Counted from the stretch's first letter, positions 44,156-56,930 are shown. The stretch: 64,000 nucleotides of DNA from Blastomyces gilchristii SLH14081 (GCF_000003855.2 NW_003101665.1:1252013-1316012), one strand, 5' to 3'. The notes: generated from the sequence alone by a model not told the origin. Made by a program: numbers and translations.

Positions 44156-44983
44156 GGTTTTTTGAATGGAGGGAAATAGTTGAGGTACAGTCGCGATTAC
44201 GCCTATTGAGATGAGATAATTTTGAGTATATTGGCACCGAGATTGAATTGGCGTCTGCTATTAAATATTTAGTATGTATGTATCGTCCAGTCCACACGCA
44301 GTGCCAACTCAATCGACGGTTTCGTTGAGAGGTACGGTACGGTAGTTAAGCTACAGACAGCTCTTCAGCAAATCATGGGCGCAAACGATTTGTCGAATGG
44401 AGAGTGAAGGGTGTTGTTGACACATGAAGGCTCAACTCACAGTAATATCTGGCAGACCCATCATATGCAACCCGCCCATTATTGGCGCGCCCAACGGCCA
44501 TTCTTCCGCGAGTGGAGGGGGACGGACGACGGTAGCTTCCACGGGGGTTGCTTGTTGGGCGCGCGCTGGGGCGGTGATGTCACGATTCATCCAATCTGCG
44601 AGACAACCTCGGGACCGTTGTTTCCCCGAGTTTCGGGATTTTCGGGCAACCGGGTCATTGCATTGCACTGTTACCATGGCTTGATAGGATAGGGAACACA
44701 GCAGGCAAGGCAACTTTGACTTTTGTTCTTTTGTTTTCATAACTTACTTACTAGAGACATGTTTTATTTAACGATATATTTTTTCTACGTGTTTATTTTA
44801 TTATTGATGAACATATATCCCATCCTTCCATTGTATTTTTCTACTCCTGAGCTTCCTCCGGGATAGGTCGGGCGCCGCCACACATAGTCTGGAGGTCGTC
44901 ATTTCGATGGGATGGACGAACGAGTGTCATGGGATAAGCAGCCTGTGGATTTTGGATTTTAAGTATGATGGGTAACCGGCTAG

Positions 44984-45257
44984 CTAGCTACGGAGTAAGT
45001 TACGGAGTACGGAGTACAAGTATCTACTACTAAAAAGTTTGAAACCCTCTCTCTCCCCTTCTACGCTAGGATTAATATAAGGAAGAATCATGCCAAGGCA
45101 GATCAATTAGGGCTTTTTTTTTTTTTTTCAATACCAAATAGTGAGTAGGTTAAACTACATTAATCCTAGTTGTAAAAGGGGAGGGTTGGTTTCAAAACTT
45201 TTGATTTAATTATTAAGTAGACACTTGTAGTAGTTACGTTAACTACTCCGTAGCCTA
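44984..45257. mobile_element. 268-bp MITE-like foldback element with 3-bp target duplication
   Basis: The element runs 44987-45254. It begins GCTACGGAGTA and ends TACTCCGTAGC, exact inverse complements. CTA flanks it on both sides (44984-44986 and 45255-45257), fitting a target-site duplication. The inverted arms extend about 90 bp with mismatches: AGTTTGAAACC on the left pairs with GGTTTCAAAACTT on the right, and CTAGGATTAAT with ATTAATCCTAG. The centre holds a T run (about 45115-45129). No transposase is present, so it would be non-autonomous. The terminal motif TACGGAGTA also occurs twice more inside the left arm. Confidence 0.8.
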
Positions 45258-45685
45258 AACTACCTTAACGACGAATAAGGAATGCCATGTGCCTGATCTG
45301 CCGACCTGCAGACTATTATACTATACCTAAACACAACTTCAAACCTGGAATGAATATGATGAGTTAATGGCCGGCGTTCTGGGTTACCAGAATTGATATA
45401 AGCTTGAACAAATAACGATTAGGGAAATCCTTCGAAGTTCTTCCACGTGGATAATATGATTTGAGGCAAAATAAGAATATGCAATATCCAAGGCGTTCAA
45501 TCGGAATTCAGAATTCAGCAATAGAATGGTAAATCCTATAATCTTCTCTCTCACTTTACCGTGAGAGAGCTGCCATCATGACGTAGGGGGTCGATTGGTA
45601 TCCAAGATTCTCGGCCACACTCTCCGTCTGTATACACTCTCCTCAGTGGTTCCCCACGGCTTACCCATCCTGGTGAAATGCGGTT

Positions 45686-45699
45686 GGGGGGGGGGGGGG
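45686..45699 (+). repeat. Homopolymer G run (14 nt)
   Basis: Fourteen G read directly in the intergenic region. Confidence 0.75.
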
Positions 45700-46547
45700 A
45701 GGAGGTTGTCATAACCCATTTTGTGAAAGCATAATACGGTATATATAATAAAGAACTTATCACATCCATGCAGGCATTGGTTCACCCTGTTTTGCCCTTT
45801 CTCCAATGTAATTGTTTCCGGTAAGGTAATGGTGAAATCGCTCGGAGCCTCCTCTCCTGGATGGGGGTTTATTTAATTAACTATTTACATCAGTCCACCT
45901 CTGCAGAGAGCTGGAAAATTAAATTAAAAGTCCTCTCTTGCATCTTTTGATATTTTCGCCTCTTCCCCCTCTTCTTCTTTCTTTGCCATTTTCCTGGACG
46001 TTTAATGTTGTTGAGCCGTCGTCGAGGGCATCGTCAACACCAAGTAAAATAAATAGCTCCGCCCAGCGTTCGGCTGCCCGAGGTTCAGGACGCGATACGA
46101 TCAACAACCCCTCTCGGCCGCCACAACCCAAATCCTAGCCAGGTGCCAAGTTGCATATGAGTTTAGGAGATCTACGTTCATTCTGTGAGCTTGATATTAT
46201 TTTTCTACTTCACGTTGCTCGTTGTGCGGTTCAGATGTACGACCCGCCCTCTATGCTTCTGGTGGTCCTGAATTTACATTCACGGTCCATGCTTAGGCTC
46301 ATAACCGGGTGACTTGGTATGTGTTCCTGATTTCCCTTCATTTATCCCATCCCCAAGGGCGATGCGAATGTCTCAATGTGTGAATTAGAGAGTTAACATT
46401 ACCCCGTATGCCCTCAGAATATCGCCGCGCATTGAGCCTAGGGTCAACGACCTTCCCATTCTGACCTCACAGTTCTCTAAGCGATGCCCGTTTGATTTTC
46501 GTCCTTTCATGTGAAGACGACCATTGCTAGGCAAGACCTGCTTGATT

Positions 46548-49500
46548 ATGACGACTGTCTCTGCTTTAGAAGACCGCCCAGATAATACTGCTTTACCGTT
46601 TACTTCCATTCGCGCCGCAGACCTAGTGGCTTCAGGCGCTCCGTTCGTCGAGTTCCCCTGTTACTCCATTCTCGATCTTCAACGGACTACAGGGATTGGT
46701 GGAGGCGGTGGACATACCGGAAGTCAAGATAAAATTGGCCAGATCACTGGTGAATGGGAAGAGCCGTCAGATGGCTTTTCTAAGTGGTTCACGCGGAGGC
46801 TACACATCGGCAAGCCGTTCGTGATCCGGGACTTCGAGAAACTACCACAATGGGACAGGAGGTTGCTTTCAATCGAAAGCTTGATAGAGCTGTCCACGAA
46901 GAAAAGTAAGGCGCTATGATTCTGACTATATCCGCGTTATATACCCTTGACGATATTTTGGGACGCTGGAGGCCCCGTGTCATGCTATTTGAAGCTATTA
47001 TCATCTGCTCGAATGAGAAAGCTATAGGCCCAAGATAACAGCATATTTTGCTTACTAAATTCGACCAGACATTCCAATTCGGAATTGTAGTACGGCAAGA
47101 GACCTGAATTTTACACTCAAGAAATTTGCGGATGCTTCTCATCGGTCATATCGAGAGTTCAAAAATCTCTACGCACGAGATTTGCAATGTCCAGAGGCCT
47201 GGTTGGAAAAATGTAAGACCTTTCTTCCGTCTGAAGTGCAATGGGGTGGCAGTATGGATTTGTTTCAGTGGTTGCCCTCATGTGCGCGGAGCGAGGTTGT
47301 GATGGCTTATGTTGGCTCAGAAGGCTCTTCGTAAGTGGTCCAGATTACCTTTGGGCATCTATGTTTCTAATGGCGATTAGGTCTGGCTTTCACAGGTGCT
47401 TTTCATCCACAGTTGCGTTGAATCTTTTGGTGGAAGCAAGCGGTATGTATTATTTCAATACTCAATTCATACTTTATTATTAGTAGTGCATTCTCTGTCG
47501 TTGGAGACTTTGTAGCTGACAACTAAAAATATAGATCGCCCCGTTCTCTGTTTCGGGACGGATTTTGAATCCCAAAGCAAATACGATGCCTTCGTAGCCG
47601 CTCGTGGTGCTTCCCCACATGTAGACTGGCTTAACCTAACCCCTAACGAGCTGCAGAAAGCAAATTTCCCGCTGTATGTCCACGAGCAGAAGGTTGGAGA
47701 GCTTGTTGTGTTTCCCCATGCTGCAGCTCACCAAGTTTGGAATCTCGGGGCGATATCCACGAAGATGGTGTGGAACATTCTTCATCCGTTATCACTAGAG
47801 GCGGGACTCAACTATGTACAGCCTCCCTTCAACCGGCTCTGCCGTCCAGATGTTGCACGTTCCAATCTGTCACTCGCGTGTGCAATGTTGAGTTTGTTAC
47901 GAGACAAGCCCAGCCCTATCCCCCCCGACTTGCCCTTGCTCGCCAAACTTTTTTGCCAAATGGTGCGAGACGAAATGTTTGATGATCCACCTGTCACACC
48001 AATATCCTTAGTCCGTATACCAGATACCGCCATTGCAACTTGTAATTTCTGTGGCACTGCTATCTGGAATCGACATCTTCGGTGTAATGAATGCCAAGAT
48101 TTTGACCTCTGCTTGCTGTGTTTCCTCGGAGGCCGAAGTTGTGAGCATCTTTCGAGCTACACATGGGCGGAAATCGTTCCTCCCGAGACTTGTTCCCAAG
48201 TTATTCGTCGGGGCGAATCTATTCTTGGATATAAGATCGAGGAAAACACTAATTCCGGGAACAGAAAGACCTTGGCAACTGCGGTAAACGAGTTGATGCG
48301 GGCACGCCAAAGCAATGCCATTAAGCTATGCCATCTCTGCAGAATCGATCATCTAGAATGGAAAGGAAGGCGATGCGATACGTGCTCTGCCTTTTTTTGC
48401 TTCCGCGGATTGTTCCGTCATTTTGACATGAACTCCACTGACTTTATGCGGCATTCCGGGTTATGGGTTTGTCCAAAATGCTCAGAAAAGTGCAATTGTC
48501 GGGTGTGTTTCCGCTTCCATTGTCTCCCTGTCCTTTCCCTTTTACACATTGATATTTTTACTCTCAGCAAATATTTGTGCTAACCTGACACACCTAGTGC
48601 TGCCACTTTCCATCGGCGTATGTGAAAGCGGAAAAACCGGCTTCGAAACGTCGAGTAAAACCTGTTGATCATCGTGGGAAAATCATGGGGTTTACGGACA
48701 ATGTTTTTGATCAAAAAAGGGTCAGTTATTTTGTCTTCTGCCATGTATTTTAACATTGCTGCGTTGCAGCTCTCAAGGCCTGCAGTTTACTGACTCAATT
48801 CATAACAGAGAACACCCGCTCTGTCAACATCATCATCCTCGTCCACCCATGTTATACCTGCTTCTAGACCTCAGAAACGCTCACTCTCCGTGACATCTGC
48901 TGCAGTACCGGACTTCAAGCCTACCTCAAATCCACACGCAGACCTCCCAACTCCGGAATCGGACCGTTCGTTTGGACCCCATAAGAAAGACGGAGACCAA
49001 ATAATATCCGGCCCAGTGGACTCTGAATACAGTCGACATCGAGGAAAAATCCCTCGATCGTCTAGCGACAGCTCTAACCACTCCTGGCTGGTCCAAAAAA
49101 GGATAATATCAACAGGCAGGACCCTCCATGGTATCGATTATATAACGCAAATGCCTTCACCGCAAGCTGACGAACTCTCCCTCCCTCCACTCAAATCACA
49201 GCGAAATCACCCTGGTGGTCTTGTGCCAGGTTCACCCAAACCCAGCCACCCCCCCCTTAATGATGGGATGAGCGCTCTCGCCGGCGTCACTGCCGCTTCA
49301 CGTATTAAAATGACAATCCCACCTCCGCATGAGTTTCTGCCGTCCCGCGATGCAAAGTATGACAATGGCGGAGCGGTAATATCGACAACCCCCACAACTA
49401 CTAGCTCGCACGTGCACTCTCTCCCGACACCAACATCATCCGCTCTAGTCCACACCCGCCAACCCGAACCATCTAACAGCCTTTTCGGTAACTTGACCTC

Positions 49501-49819
49501 ACCACATTCGCTAGCGCCAATGGAACCGCCGACATCATCACCGACATCACCCCCACAGGCGCCTATTCCACCGCATATATCGGATCTTGAGGCTCGTCTC
49601 CGCCGCCTCCGTCACTATGCTTCAGAATTGCTTGCGCTCTCCTTACACGACTCTCACTGCTTAATACAGCAGGAGATTCGGGAGACAGAAGAAAAGCTCC
49701 ATCTGGCGAAGAAGGATCGTGGCGAGCGACTGCTTAAGGATTTGGAGCTTGAGTTTCCAAATTTGATTGAATTGAGGGAGGGGATTAAACGGGAGGGCGG
49801 GAGGATGGGGTTGTTTTAG
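46548..49819 (+). CDS. JmjC-domain protein with ZZ-like and MAO-A-repressor R1 zinc fingers
   Basis: Six exons, 46548-46905, 47069-47330, 47381-47442, 47535-48502, 48598-48720 and 48809-49819, give 927 residues, all in frame. The N-terminal half is a JmjC fold: SKWFTRRLHIGKPFVIRDFE, AYVGSEGSSSGFHRCFSSTV, VGELVVFPHAAAHQVWNLGA and ISTKMVWNI. A ZZ-type finger follows (CNFCGTAIWNRHLRCNECQ), then the zf-4CXXC_R1 finger (CHLCRIDHLEWKGRRCDTC, VCPKCSEKCNCRCCHFP). The tail is Ser/Pro-rich, with a C-terminal coiled coil (DLEARLRRLRHYASELLALS). The layout suggests a nuclear chromatin regulator or histone demethylase. In the Fe(II) site the HxD/E motif reads HRC, so one metal ligand appears replaced; the distal His in AAHQVW is kept. 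Intron 2 is only 50 bp. The start is the first ATG in the open frame. Confidence 0.87.
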
Positions 49820-51986
49820 ACTAGTGAAGGGGGGGGGGGGGGGGTTTATTTGGCTTTCTTTCTATAGTTTACATATAACCGCGGATAATCTATATATTAT
49901 GCCTGCACATCTACCATCTGTGTACATGTATCTATCTATACCTTCTCTGTGGAGTACTTAACTAATCTTTGATTTTATGAGGGATAGGAAATCGGCGTTT
50001 ATGGGGCAGGATTGGATGGATGGCATCATGGCTTTTTCTTTTCTTTCCTTTTCTTTTCTTTTTTTGGATATTGGGGACTCAGTTGAGTTGAATTGGCGTG
50101 ATGGTTGGGTCAATGATCCTCTTTCCGCGCCTCAGTTTCCGGTACATGTACTCTCCCGGAGTTCAAATAATTTTTATATCTCTCTTTTGAAGCTATTAAC
50201 GAGTAAGAAGTAAACCAATGAAGGCATGCAAGTGCTTTTTTGGGAATTATGTTGTTATTAAATAAGTTACCTATCACAAGAATGAAAGGTTGAGAGGACC
50301 AGCAACAGAGCTATTTTCTTCTTCCCTCCTATGGCGAACGAGTGTCATTTACTTGCATCAATGTTTGTTTTTATTTTGAGCAAGTTTAGACTGCAAGATA
50401 ATACCGAGTCTCAAGCAGGCGCTTCTGAGCGGCTCTATGATGGCCCCCTTCAACGGGGGAACCATATACGAGTAATTTTGGCAACCGCGTTATTTAGATA
50501 ACTAAATAAATACAAGCGAGGATATTGAAAGCCATGCGCATTTACGATATTTACAGTATTTAAATATTTAAGCTTCCGACTGCAATGAAATCGGATACTT
50601 GAATACCCTCCTCCTCTTTAACATGATATATTTATCCTGCAAACCTTAGTAAATACATCATCCCAAACTGTGGAACACATACTCCGCAAACTCTTCATCT
50701 TGTCGCATTTGGCACCGGGGATAGAGCACATTGGGGGCTATTTTTATTCCCAACAGGACGGCCGATCCGACCGGAACCCTTATGCGCGTCATGATAGGAG
50801 ACAATGACGACGCAAAAGTCCGGCGGAGATCAGGCGGAGCTACTTGTGAACCGGTTCTAACTCTCGCGCAGTTCTGCAAAGAGGATTGTTTGTGCCTCTT
50901 ACAGGATTACATGCATCACGAGGAGAGGAAGTTGAAGATGCTGCGAGAGTGTGCTTCCCAAGGTTTGAGTACAATCATTCTTCTCAACAACTGCCAGATG
51001 TTCACTATTGATGTCTGGATGGAGTTAAATACATGGAAGATTCCCATCTCAGATCCAGCAAACTTCAATCAATCTTATCCGGGAGCAGTACAGAACAACT
51101 CCTGTCAAAATTCAGCAATTTCTCGACCGAAACAAACAAAGCACTGGAGAGCATCAGCCTGAGTCTTCAGATCCACGATTCTCTTTTGATTAACAGCAAC
51201 GTCCTCCTGTCAACGAATGCGCCGTGAATTGGGCTGTCCTTAAGTGGAAGCCCGTCTGTGATTTTCCATCGTTTGATGTAGTCAAACTGACTTTGTCCTG
51301 CAAGTTAACAATCAAAGCAAGAGCAATATTACAGAAATAGCCTTGGGCAAAACAGTTTCATCTGAATATCCGTAGATTTAAGGCGCCTGGCAAGCATTTT
51401 GGCCACAGCATAGCCAATTCGCATCACACTCAAGTATAGGGCCTCGTCGAATTAGTTTATGTCTACAGAAATGAACTTCAAAGGGTGCTTTGCCGAGGGT
51501 AAGTGTCCTCATATGCACTTGCTAGCATTTTATAGTTATGTTATAGTTACTCGCTAGCTAGTTAAGTTACTTAGGGCCGGCGGAAAATCGTCTTCTGCTG
51601 TCTGGTCGCCATCGAATTGAAACACAGTTACCTTCTTGCATATTTATGATCAAGGAGCTCCACTACCTGGCGACTGACTGGTTTTTAATATTGCTCGCCA
51701 CTTCTCTCCATCATTGGGAAAAGAAAACACTTTCTATTCCTTAAACATTTTTCAATGCGCCAGAAGAACACGCCTCTGGACGCGCTCCTCGGAATTTTTG
51801 GAACTCTGATCTTGATATCGCTTATCGCGCCTGCAGGAGTTGCGTGGGAGCGGGCGCATATAAAAACGAACGAATATCAAGAACCAAAAAGAATTCTGCT
51901 ATCCCAAACGCAAAGGAAGCCAAATTCCCACATAAGCTTTTCACTGCCTGTCCGCCTGTCTGTCTGTTTGTACGAAAACAGCCTTA
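49820..51986. other. Intergenic, no confident gene
   Basis: These 2.2 kb begin with a 16-nt G run (49829-49844) and T-rich 3' UTR. Between 50730 and 51230 two overlapping plus-strand frames look mildly protein-like, for example STEQLLSKFSNFSTETNKAL (51033-51227). A minus-strand frame (50658-50879) also looks plausible. I could not join them into a gene. Confidence 0.4.
49829..49844 (+). repeat. Homopolymer G run (16 nt)
   Basis: Sixteen G read directly just after the stop of the JmjC gene. Confidence 0.75.
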
Positions 51987-53629
51987 ATGACTGCGGAAAT
52001 GGAGCCTCCTCTTGCGCTCCGGGGTCTCAATCCCTCCTCACCCCGAGCCCTCACTCTTCCGGCGGAGATTCAGGAGATGATTCTCGCAGAGGTCGCACAC
52101 AATGCGCGGGATGTACGGTCTGGGCAGGAGTGGAGAGGTTTGGTGGGGAATTGTTTGTGTATTAACTGTATGTACATTACATACATACCAAGTGCCTTGT
52201 TTGATTAGAGTATAGGGATATAGTGATTGTAGCTAAATTGGATTCTACACAGGGGCTTGGAACAGATCGCTGGCACACCAGCTCCTGAGGAACTGCGATA
52301 TCGATATCGAAATGTTTCTCGCATTTGCACCGGGGCCAATTGCCGAGAAGGCAATAGATCGCTGGATTGGTCAAGTCGGTGAGGAAACCAGAGCGAAACC
52401 CCGGCAGCGGTAAAAGAACACATGAATTCCGATACTTGTTCCAAGAAACTGGGCCGAGCACCACACTAACTTTGAATTTCAGACATAGAGCTTTATCACC
52501 CGCATCACGTTCGCGTTTGGAAACTAAGGAACTCCGCCTCGGCCTCCTCCTCGCAGCATCGCGCGGCCTCGTCGGGTGCCTGCACGCTCTTGCAAGTACC
52601 GCCGTTGGCTGGGGCATCGGCATTGCCGAAACCAGCCTCCACAGCACATCCATTCTTCGAGAAGCCGTCCGCAGTGGGAAACTGGGCGTCGTCAATTTCC
52701 TCTTGGATCGCGGCGTGGGTCCCAGAGACCGGGACGCGATCATACCGGACTGGGCTCAATTGCCCATCGCAATGGCTGTCCAGCGGCTCCATGTCGATAT
52801 CGCTGCTGCCATCCTTGCTTTTGATCCCGTGCCTGATCAGGGGTATGTGTTATTTCGAGATGATGAGTGCGCAAGAAGCGCGCGTGTGGATGACATTGAT
52901 TGCTGGTGCTTACCTGGGCGCGAGAGCGAGTGGCGGCTAGAGCGGTTGCGTTATGAAATCGACCGGTTGGATGTGGTTGTTAAGCAGATTGGGGACTTTG
53001 GGTTTGCAGAATGTCAGCATCTGGAGTTGGTGTCGTGGGCTGCGTATCGGTCGAGCATGCCGATGCTGAAGCTACTCGTTGAGCGTTACTCGTTTACGGT
53101 TGACGTAGAAAGGGATTTGTATTGGGCTTTCAGAGGTGGTGCGGATGTGGATGTCATCCGTCTGTTGTTGCAGCATGGGAAGCGTGGAGAGGTGGCTGCA
53201 CCTGTGCTACCGAATGACTTCCTTCTCAGTCGTTACCGTATCAAGAGTAAACCACGAAGTGGTGCTGCTGGGAACTGGGATCCTGAATTTACGCGGAGCT
53301 ACTATGACATGGTCCCATTGCGACAACGAGTGCCAGTAATTGACGCTGTCACTTATTGCAATGTGGATATGGTAAAGCTCTTGCTTGATACTTTGTCAGA
53401 TGCTGAAGAGGTCAATCGTACTGTCAACGAATTCGACCCATTTTGGAGGACACCACTTCATTATGCAGTGGAGAAAGGGGATCAGGATATGGTTAGATAT
53501 CTTTTGGAGTGCGGTGCTGAGGTCTGGCAGAGCTGTTTTGATCTTGTTAGTCGAGAGGGCTCAACTGATACGGTTGGGTTGGTTACCCGGTGGATGAAAG
53601 AGCATGATCTCGAGGTTAAGCAGGAATGA
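51987..53629 (+). CDS. Ankyrin-repeat protein
   Basis: Three exons, 51987-52167, 52253-52409 and 52483-53629, give 494 residues. The N-terminal LTLPAEIQEMILAEVAHNAR and CLCIN+WAWNRSLAHQLLRN look F-box-like. Ankyrin-type helices follow: LGLLLAASRGLVGCLHALAS, ILREAVRSGKLGVVNFLLDR, VSWAAYRSSMPMLKLLVERY, VIDAVTYCNVDMVKLLLDTL and, best matched, TPLHYAVEKGDQDMVRYLLE with CGAEV. Intron 2 (52410-52482) has donor GTAAAA and branch CACTAAC. I chose this donor because it alone restores the ankyrin frame; the nearer GTGAGG would not. Function and partners are unknown; such F-box/ankyrin proteins are numerous and variable in filamentous ascomycetes. Confidence 0.8.
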
Positions 53630-54134
53630 GTGAGGGCTTCAGAGAGGGATATGTATTTTATCAAATCGTGAAGAAAAATGCGGAGTCTGTAGCCCCTTTA
53701 TCTAAGGTCAACAAGAGCAGGAGAAGGAGAGAGGAATATAAGTTGTAGATAACAGTCAAAATCCATAGCAAGCTAGAGTTGTCAAAATTTTTTTTTTTTT
53801 TATAAAAAACTGAGATCCAAATGGGTGTTATTATATCATAGTCCGTGAGTCAGTTAACCAATTCAATAAACAACCTGCGACGATTGCCAGCCGACAGGAA
53901 AAAACTCCGTGAACCCAGTCGCATACAATAAATAATACCTAGGGAAGGGGGGAAAAACAGGGGGGAAAAAACGCCCACGCTTGTTTGCAAACATCGAAAG
54001 AGTAGGGAGAAAAGGGGGTAGAACCCCTTCGCATATTCAAAACATTATATCGTACCTCTCGCTCTATTTCCAAAAGGATACAGCTTGTATCGTCAATAAA
54101 AATTAATAATAAAGAAAAATCAAAAATAGAGCAA
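53630..54134. other. Spacer between convergent genes
   Basis: These 505 bp are A/T-rich with a T run at about 53788-53801. They hold 3' UTRs and no gene. Confidence 0.5.
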
Positions 54135-56930
54135 TCACTGGCGATTATAATTATACACACGATGCATCTCCTTGGCCCACCATCTACCTACAGCATCCGC
54201 TTCACGCGCCCATTTGGACGCCTCTTCGCCATGGGAACGATTAACAGCTTTTGCAAGGTCATTCAGCGTCCACCTTTCCAACGGGTGGAGCTCATTAGGA
54301 TCTTTGCCTATGTGGGTGAAGCGGAACATGTGACTGCCGGCCAGTGGGATTACAATCCGGTAAGGGACGGCAGCAGACATAACAGCCAGCAGAGAGCCGC
54401 CAGCGTTTATCACGCCGAAATTCCAGGCCTGTCGGCCATTGAGTGTGGCCATGTAAGGGCGTAGCAACGACTGAGCTTCGTAATCGTGCATTAGATCTGC
54501 AGCTGCAGCGGTGTCAACGGGGTCCAGGGAGTTGGTCGAGACGAGGAGGTCGAGGATGGTGGGGAGGATAGACATTGAAGTCGCGTTTGTGGCGACGTGG
54601 ATGCGTGGAAGGTGCGGGTGGCGGAAGACGAGAGGCACGCGGAAATTGCTGATGTGGCCATTTTCATAGGTGCCTGTGTGTCCATCGTCTTCTTCGAATG
54701 CTTGGCCGCTGTAGTGGTTTGCGCGTTAGCCATATTCAGTGAGTGTATTGAATATTGGAACAACGGGGAAACTTACTGGTCTCCAACAATGACGACAAGG
54801 GTCTCGTTTGCAATTCCATGTTCATCTAGTAGCCCAAGGAGTTCTCCCAACCAAAGATCGTCGTAGCGAACAACGTTCAAAAAGGAGTTCATGTGCTCAT
54901 GTGAACCCTTCGAGCCCATGTAATTTGTGGTGCGAAAATTGTGAGGTATCGCCCAGGGGTGGTGAGTTGTGCTCGTGAAGTGCGAGAGGAAAAGCCGCTT
55001 ATTGTTTGCGATCGTCTCCGATATCAGGTCGCGGATGAAGGGTTTGACCTCGCTTTCAGCATACCTTCAACTTTGGTCAGTTATTAATTCCCTATTTTCC
55101 GACGTACAATGATATCTGAACACAACATACCCAAAGTAATTAAGTTCAGGCGACTTCGGTGGAAAGTACTTGGAAGACTCATTTTCCAAAGTCTCCCTCG
55201 AAAAGGACTTCCCAAAGCTCATTTGCCGATTGAGCACATCCTGTCGATCATACTGATCAGTGATCGATTGAACAAATACCGATTCCCATTTTCGTCGATG
55301 TACACTGGCACGATGGTCGAGTAATGCTTCCCTCACGTTATTCTTTTGATTGGTTTTCTTTTTTCCCCTGTTAAAAAGTTCCACGACCTGGGGTATGCAA
55401 GGCTGATAGATCTTTGCATTGACCTCCTCGAGGAAATCCTCTGGGAGCGGTCCTACACCACAGTGACTGCCCAGGACGCTCTTGAAGGAAAGAGTGCTCC
55501 CAGTATTGGCTCCCACGACATTTATACCGCCCATATCTGGACCAGACTTATCCCTCCATACACCCGGTAGGAGGTCGGGTTGCTTGTCCGGAGAGCTAAA
55601 AAATGATTCTCCAGTGACTTGCTCCGCGACTCGAGTTAGCTGCGATAATTTCTTGTCGACCAGTTCCCTATTAGTGTCGTCATCTTTGTAAGAACGATGG
55701 ATCTGCTTGTGGATGTAGGATCCTTGCTGAATGGGAAACATATCCTTGCGCGAGCTCTCCATTGTAATAAGAACAACATGCGATATTAGGATGTCCTTGA
55801 GAGCCTCTCTGAGTTCCTCATAAGGTTCCAAATTGAGATTCGAAATCCTCAGCGGATCTGCAACGGGGTTGTAGTAGTGCGTTCCAACTTGAACAGGGCA
55901 CATGTCTTTTCCGCCTGGTGTAGTCATTGTCTTGTTCTCAGCCGCCTGCTTAGCCATTAATTCCTTGTCCCACCGCTCAAATCCAGCTGGGAGTCGCTCT
56001 GGAATCCAGTCCCGTGCTCTCTCAAAGTACTGTTGAATGAAAAAATTATCCTTGCCGGGGGCCCATCCTTTGAAATTATCCTTTGGCATCATCCAATGGT
56101 CTCCCACAAGTAATTCAGGCAGTGGAAAAGATTCACCATTCTGTGACAGGTTTCTTGCGCAGCCTTTTGAATTAGATTGTAACATCCGGCTCATCGCGAC
56201 CGGCAAGGTTGCCGAAATGTGATCGTATGGAACGGCTGGTCGAATGAATTGCAAAACCGTCAAGGAGCAGAGAGTGGTCAAGGCACAGGGGGGCCAGAGT
56301 CTAACAACCCTTTGGTGTGAAAATTCTATTTTTTTAACTCGAACAATTGGGAGCAGCATATCCCAACTCCCCGGCGAAATCAACTTCCATATCGATGTCA
56401 ACCAAAATCCAGTTTTGTTATAGAGAATCGGTGTCATCGGCCATGCGAATAGAAGCATAGCTAGCCCTGAAACAGTGACAGGCATGATTCCACTCAACAT
56501 TAACCTCATGGCAGCAGGATCGCTGGCCACGCTTCCAGCAGCATCCCACTGCAACTCTCCGCCAGTAACATAATAAAACCCAAACTGTGCAGCTGAAGCA
56601 CCCAGTGAGATGGTTCTAAAAGGGTCAGCCCAAGTGTTAGCTCCCGCACCACTGCCACAATATCTAGAAGAGGGGTCCATACGTAAGAAAAGCACCTATC
56701 GATAAGCCAAGGATTGAGTATAGATTGCGGCTCTGGCCATTAAGAAGAAGGCGCTGTACTATGATAACGAAGCAATCCTGGATAAAAAAAGTCGGGAAAT
56801 AGACAACGAAACGCAGCAGGGGAATCGAACGAGCATGCTGGAACAGATGGAGAAGTTTTGCAGCGAGCAGCGCAACCACTAGGACAGAGAAGAGGAAGGG
56901 CTGAAAGACACGAAACGAAGGGACGCTCAT
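54135..56930 (-). CDS. Multi-pass membrane sulfatase-like protein (alkaline-phosphatase superfamily)
   Basis: Four exons, 56930-56683, 56615-55131, 55064-54777 and 54708-54135, give 864 residues, all in frame. The N-terminus carries several hydrophobic spans (LFSVLVVALLAAKLLHLF, LRFVVYFPTFFIQDCFVIIV, LMLSGIMPVTVSGLAMLLF). The catalytic domain starts at HVVLITMESSRKDMFPIQ, the first metal-binding strand of LTA-synthase/sulfatase enzymes. GANTGSTLSFKSVLGSHCG holds a probable Thr/Ser nucleophile region. RLFLSHFTSTTHHPW and the NETLVVIVGDHGQAFEEDD block with its Asp-His pair (about residues 673-674) provide the second metal site. No CxPxR sulfatase motif is seen, so a phosphoryl- or phosphoethanolamine-type transfer is as likely as sulfate hydrolysis. 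The acceptor of exon 3 is an unusual AAG. A 67-bp intron in the N-terminus was chosen over a 35-bp alternative. Confidence 0.85.

Larger units (their letters stand above)
44156..46547. other. Intergenic with a MITE-like element
   Basis: These 2.4 kb hold the promoters of the HTD2-like and JmjC genes. The notable content is the foldback element at 44987-45254 and a 14-nt G run at 45686-45699. Frames such as 44411-44740 on both strands look random. Confidence 0.5.

Noticed and set aside
52379..52482. Alternative donor GTGAGG at 52379 for the ankyrin gene
   Set aside because: It would shift the frame and lose the ankyrin repeats; the donor at 52410 preserves them.
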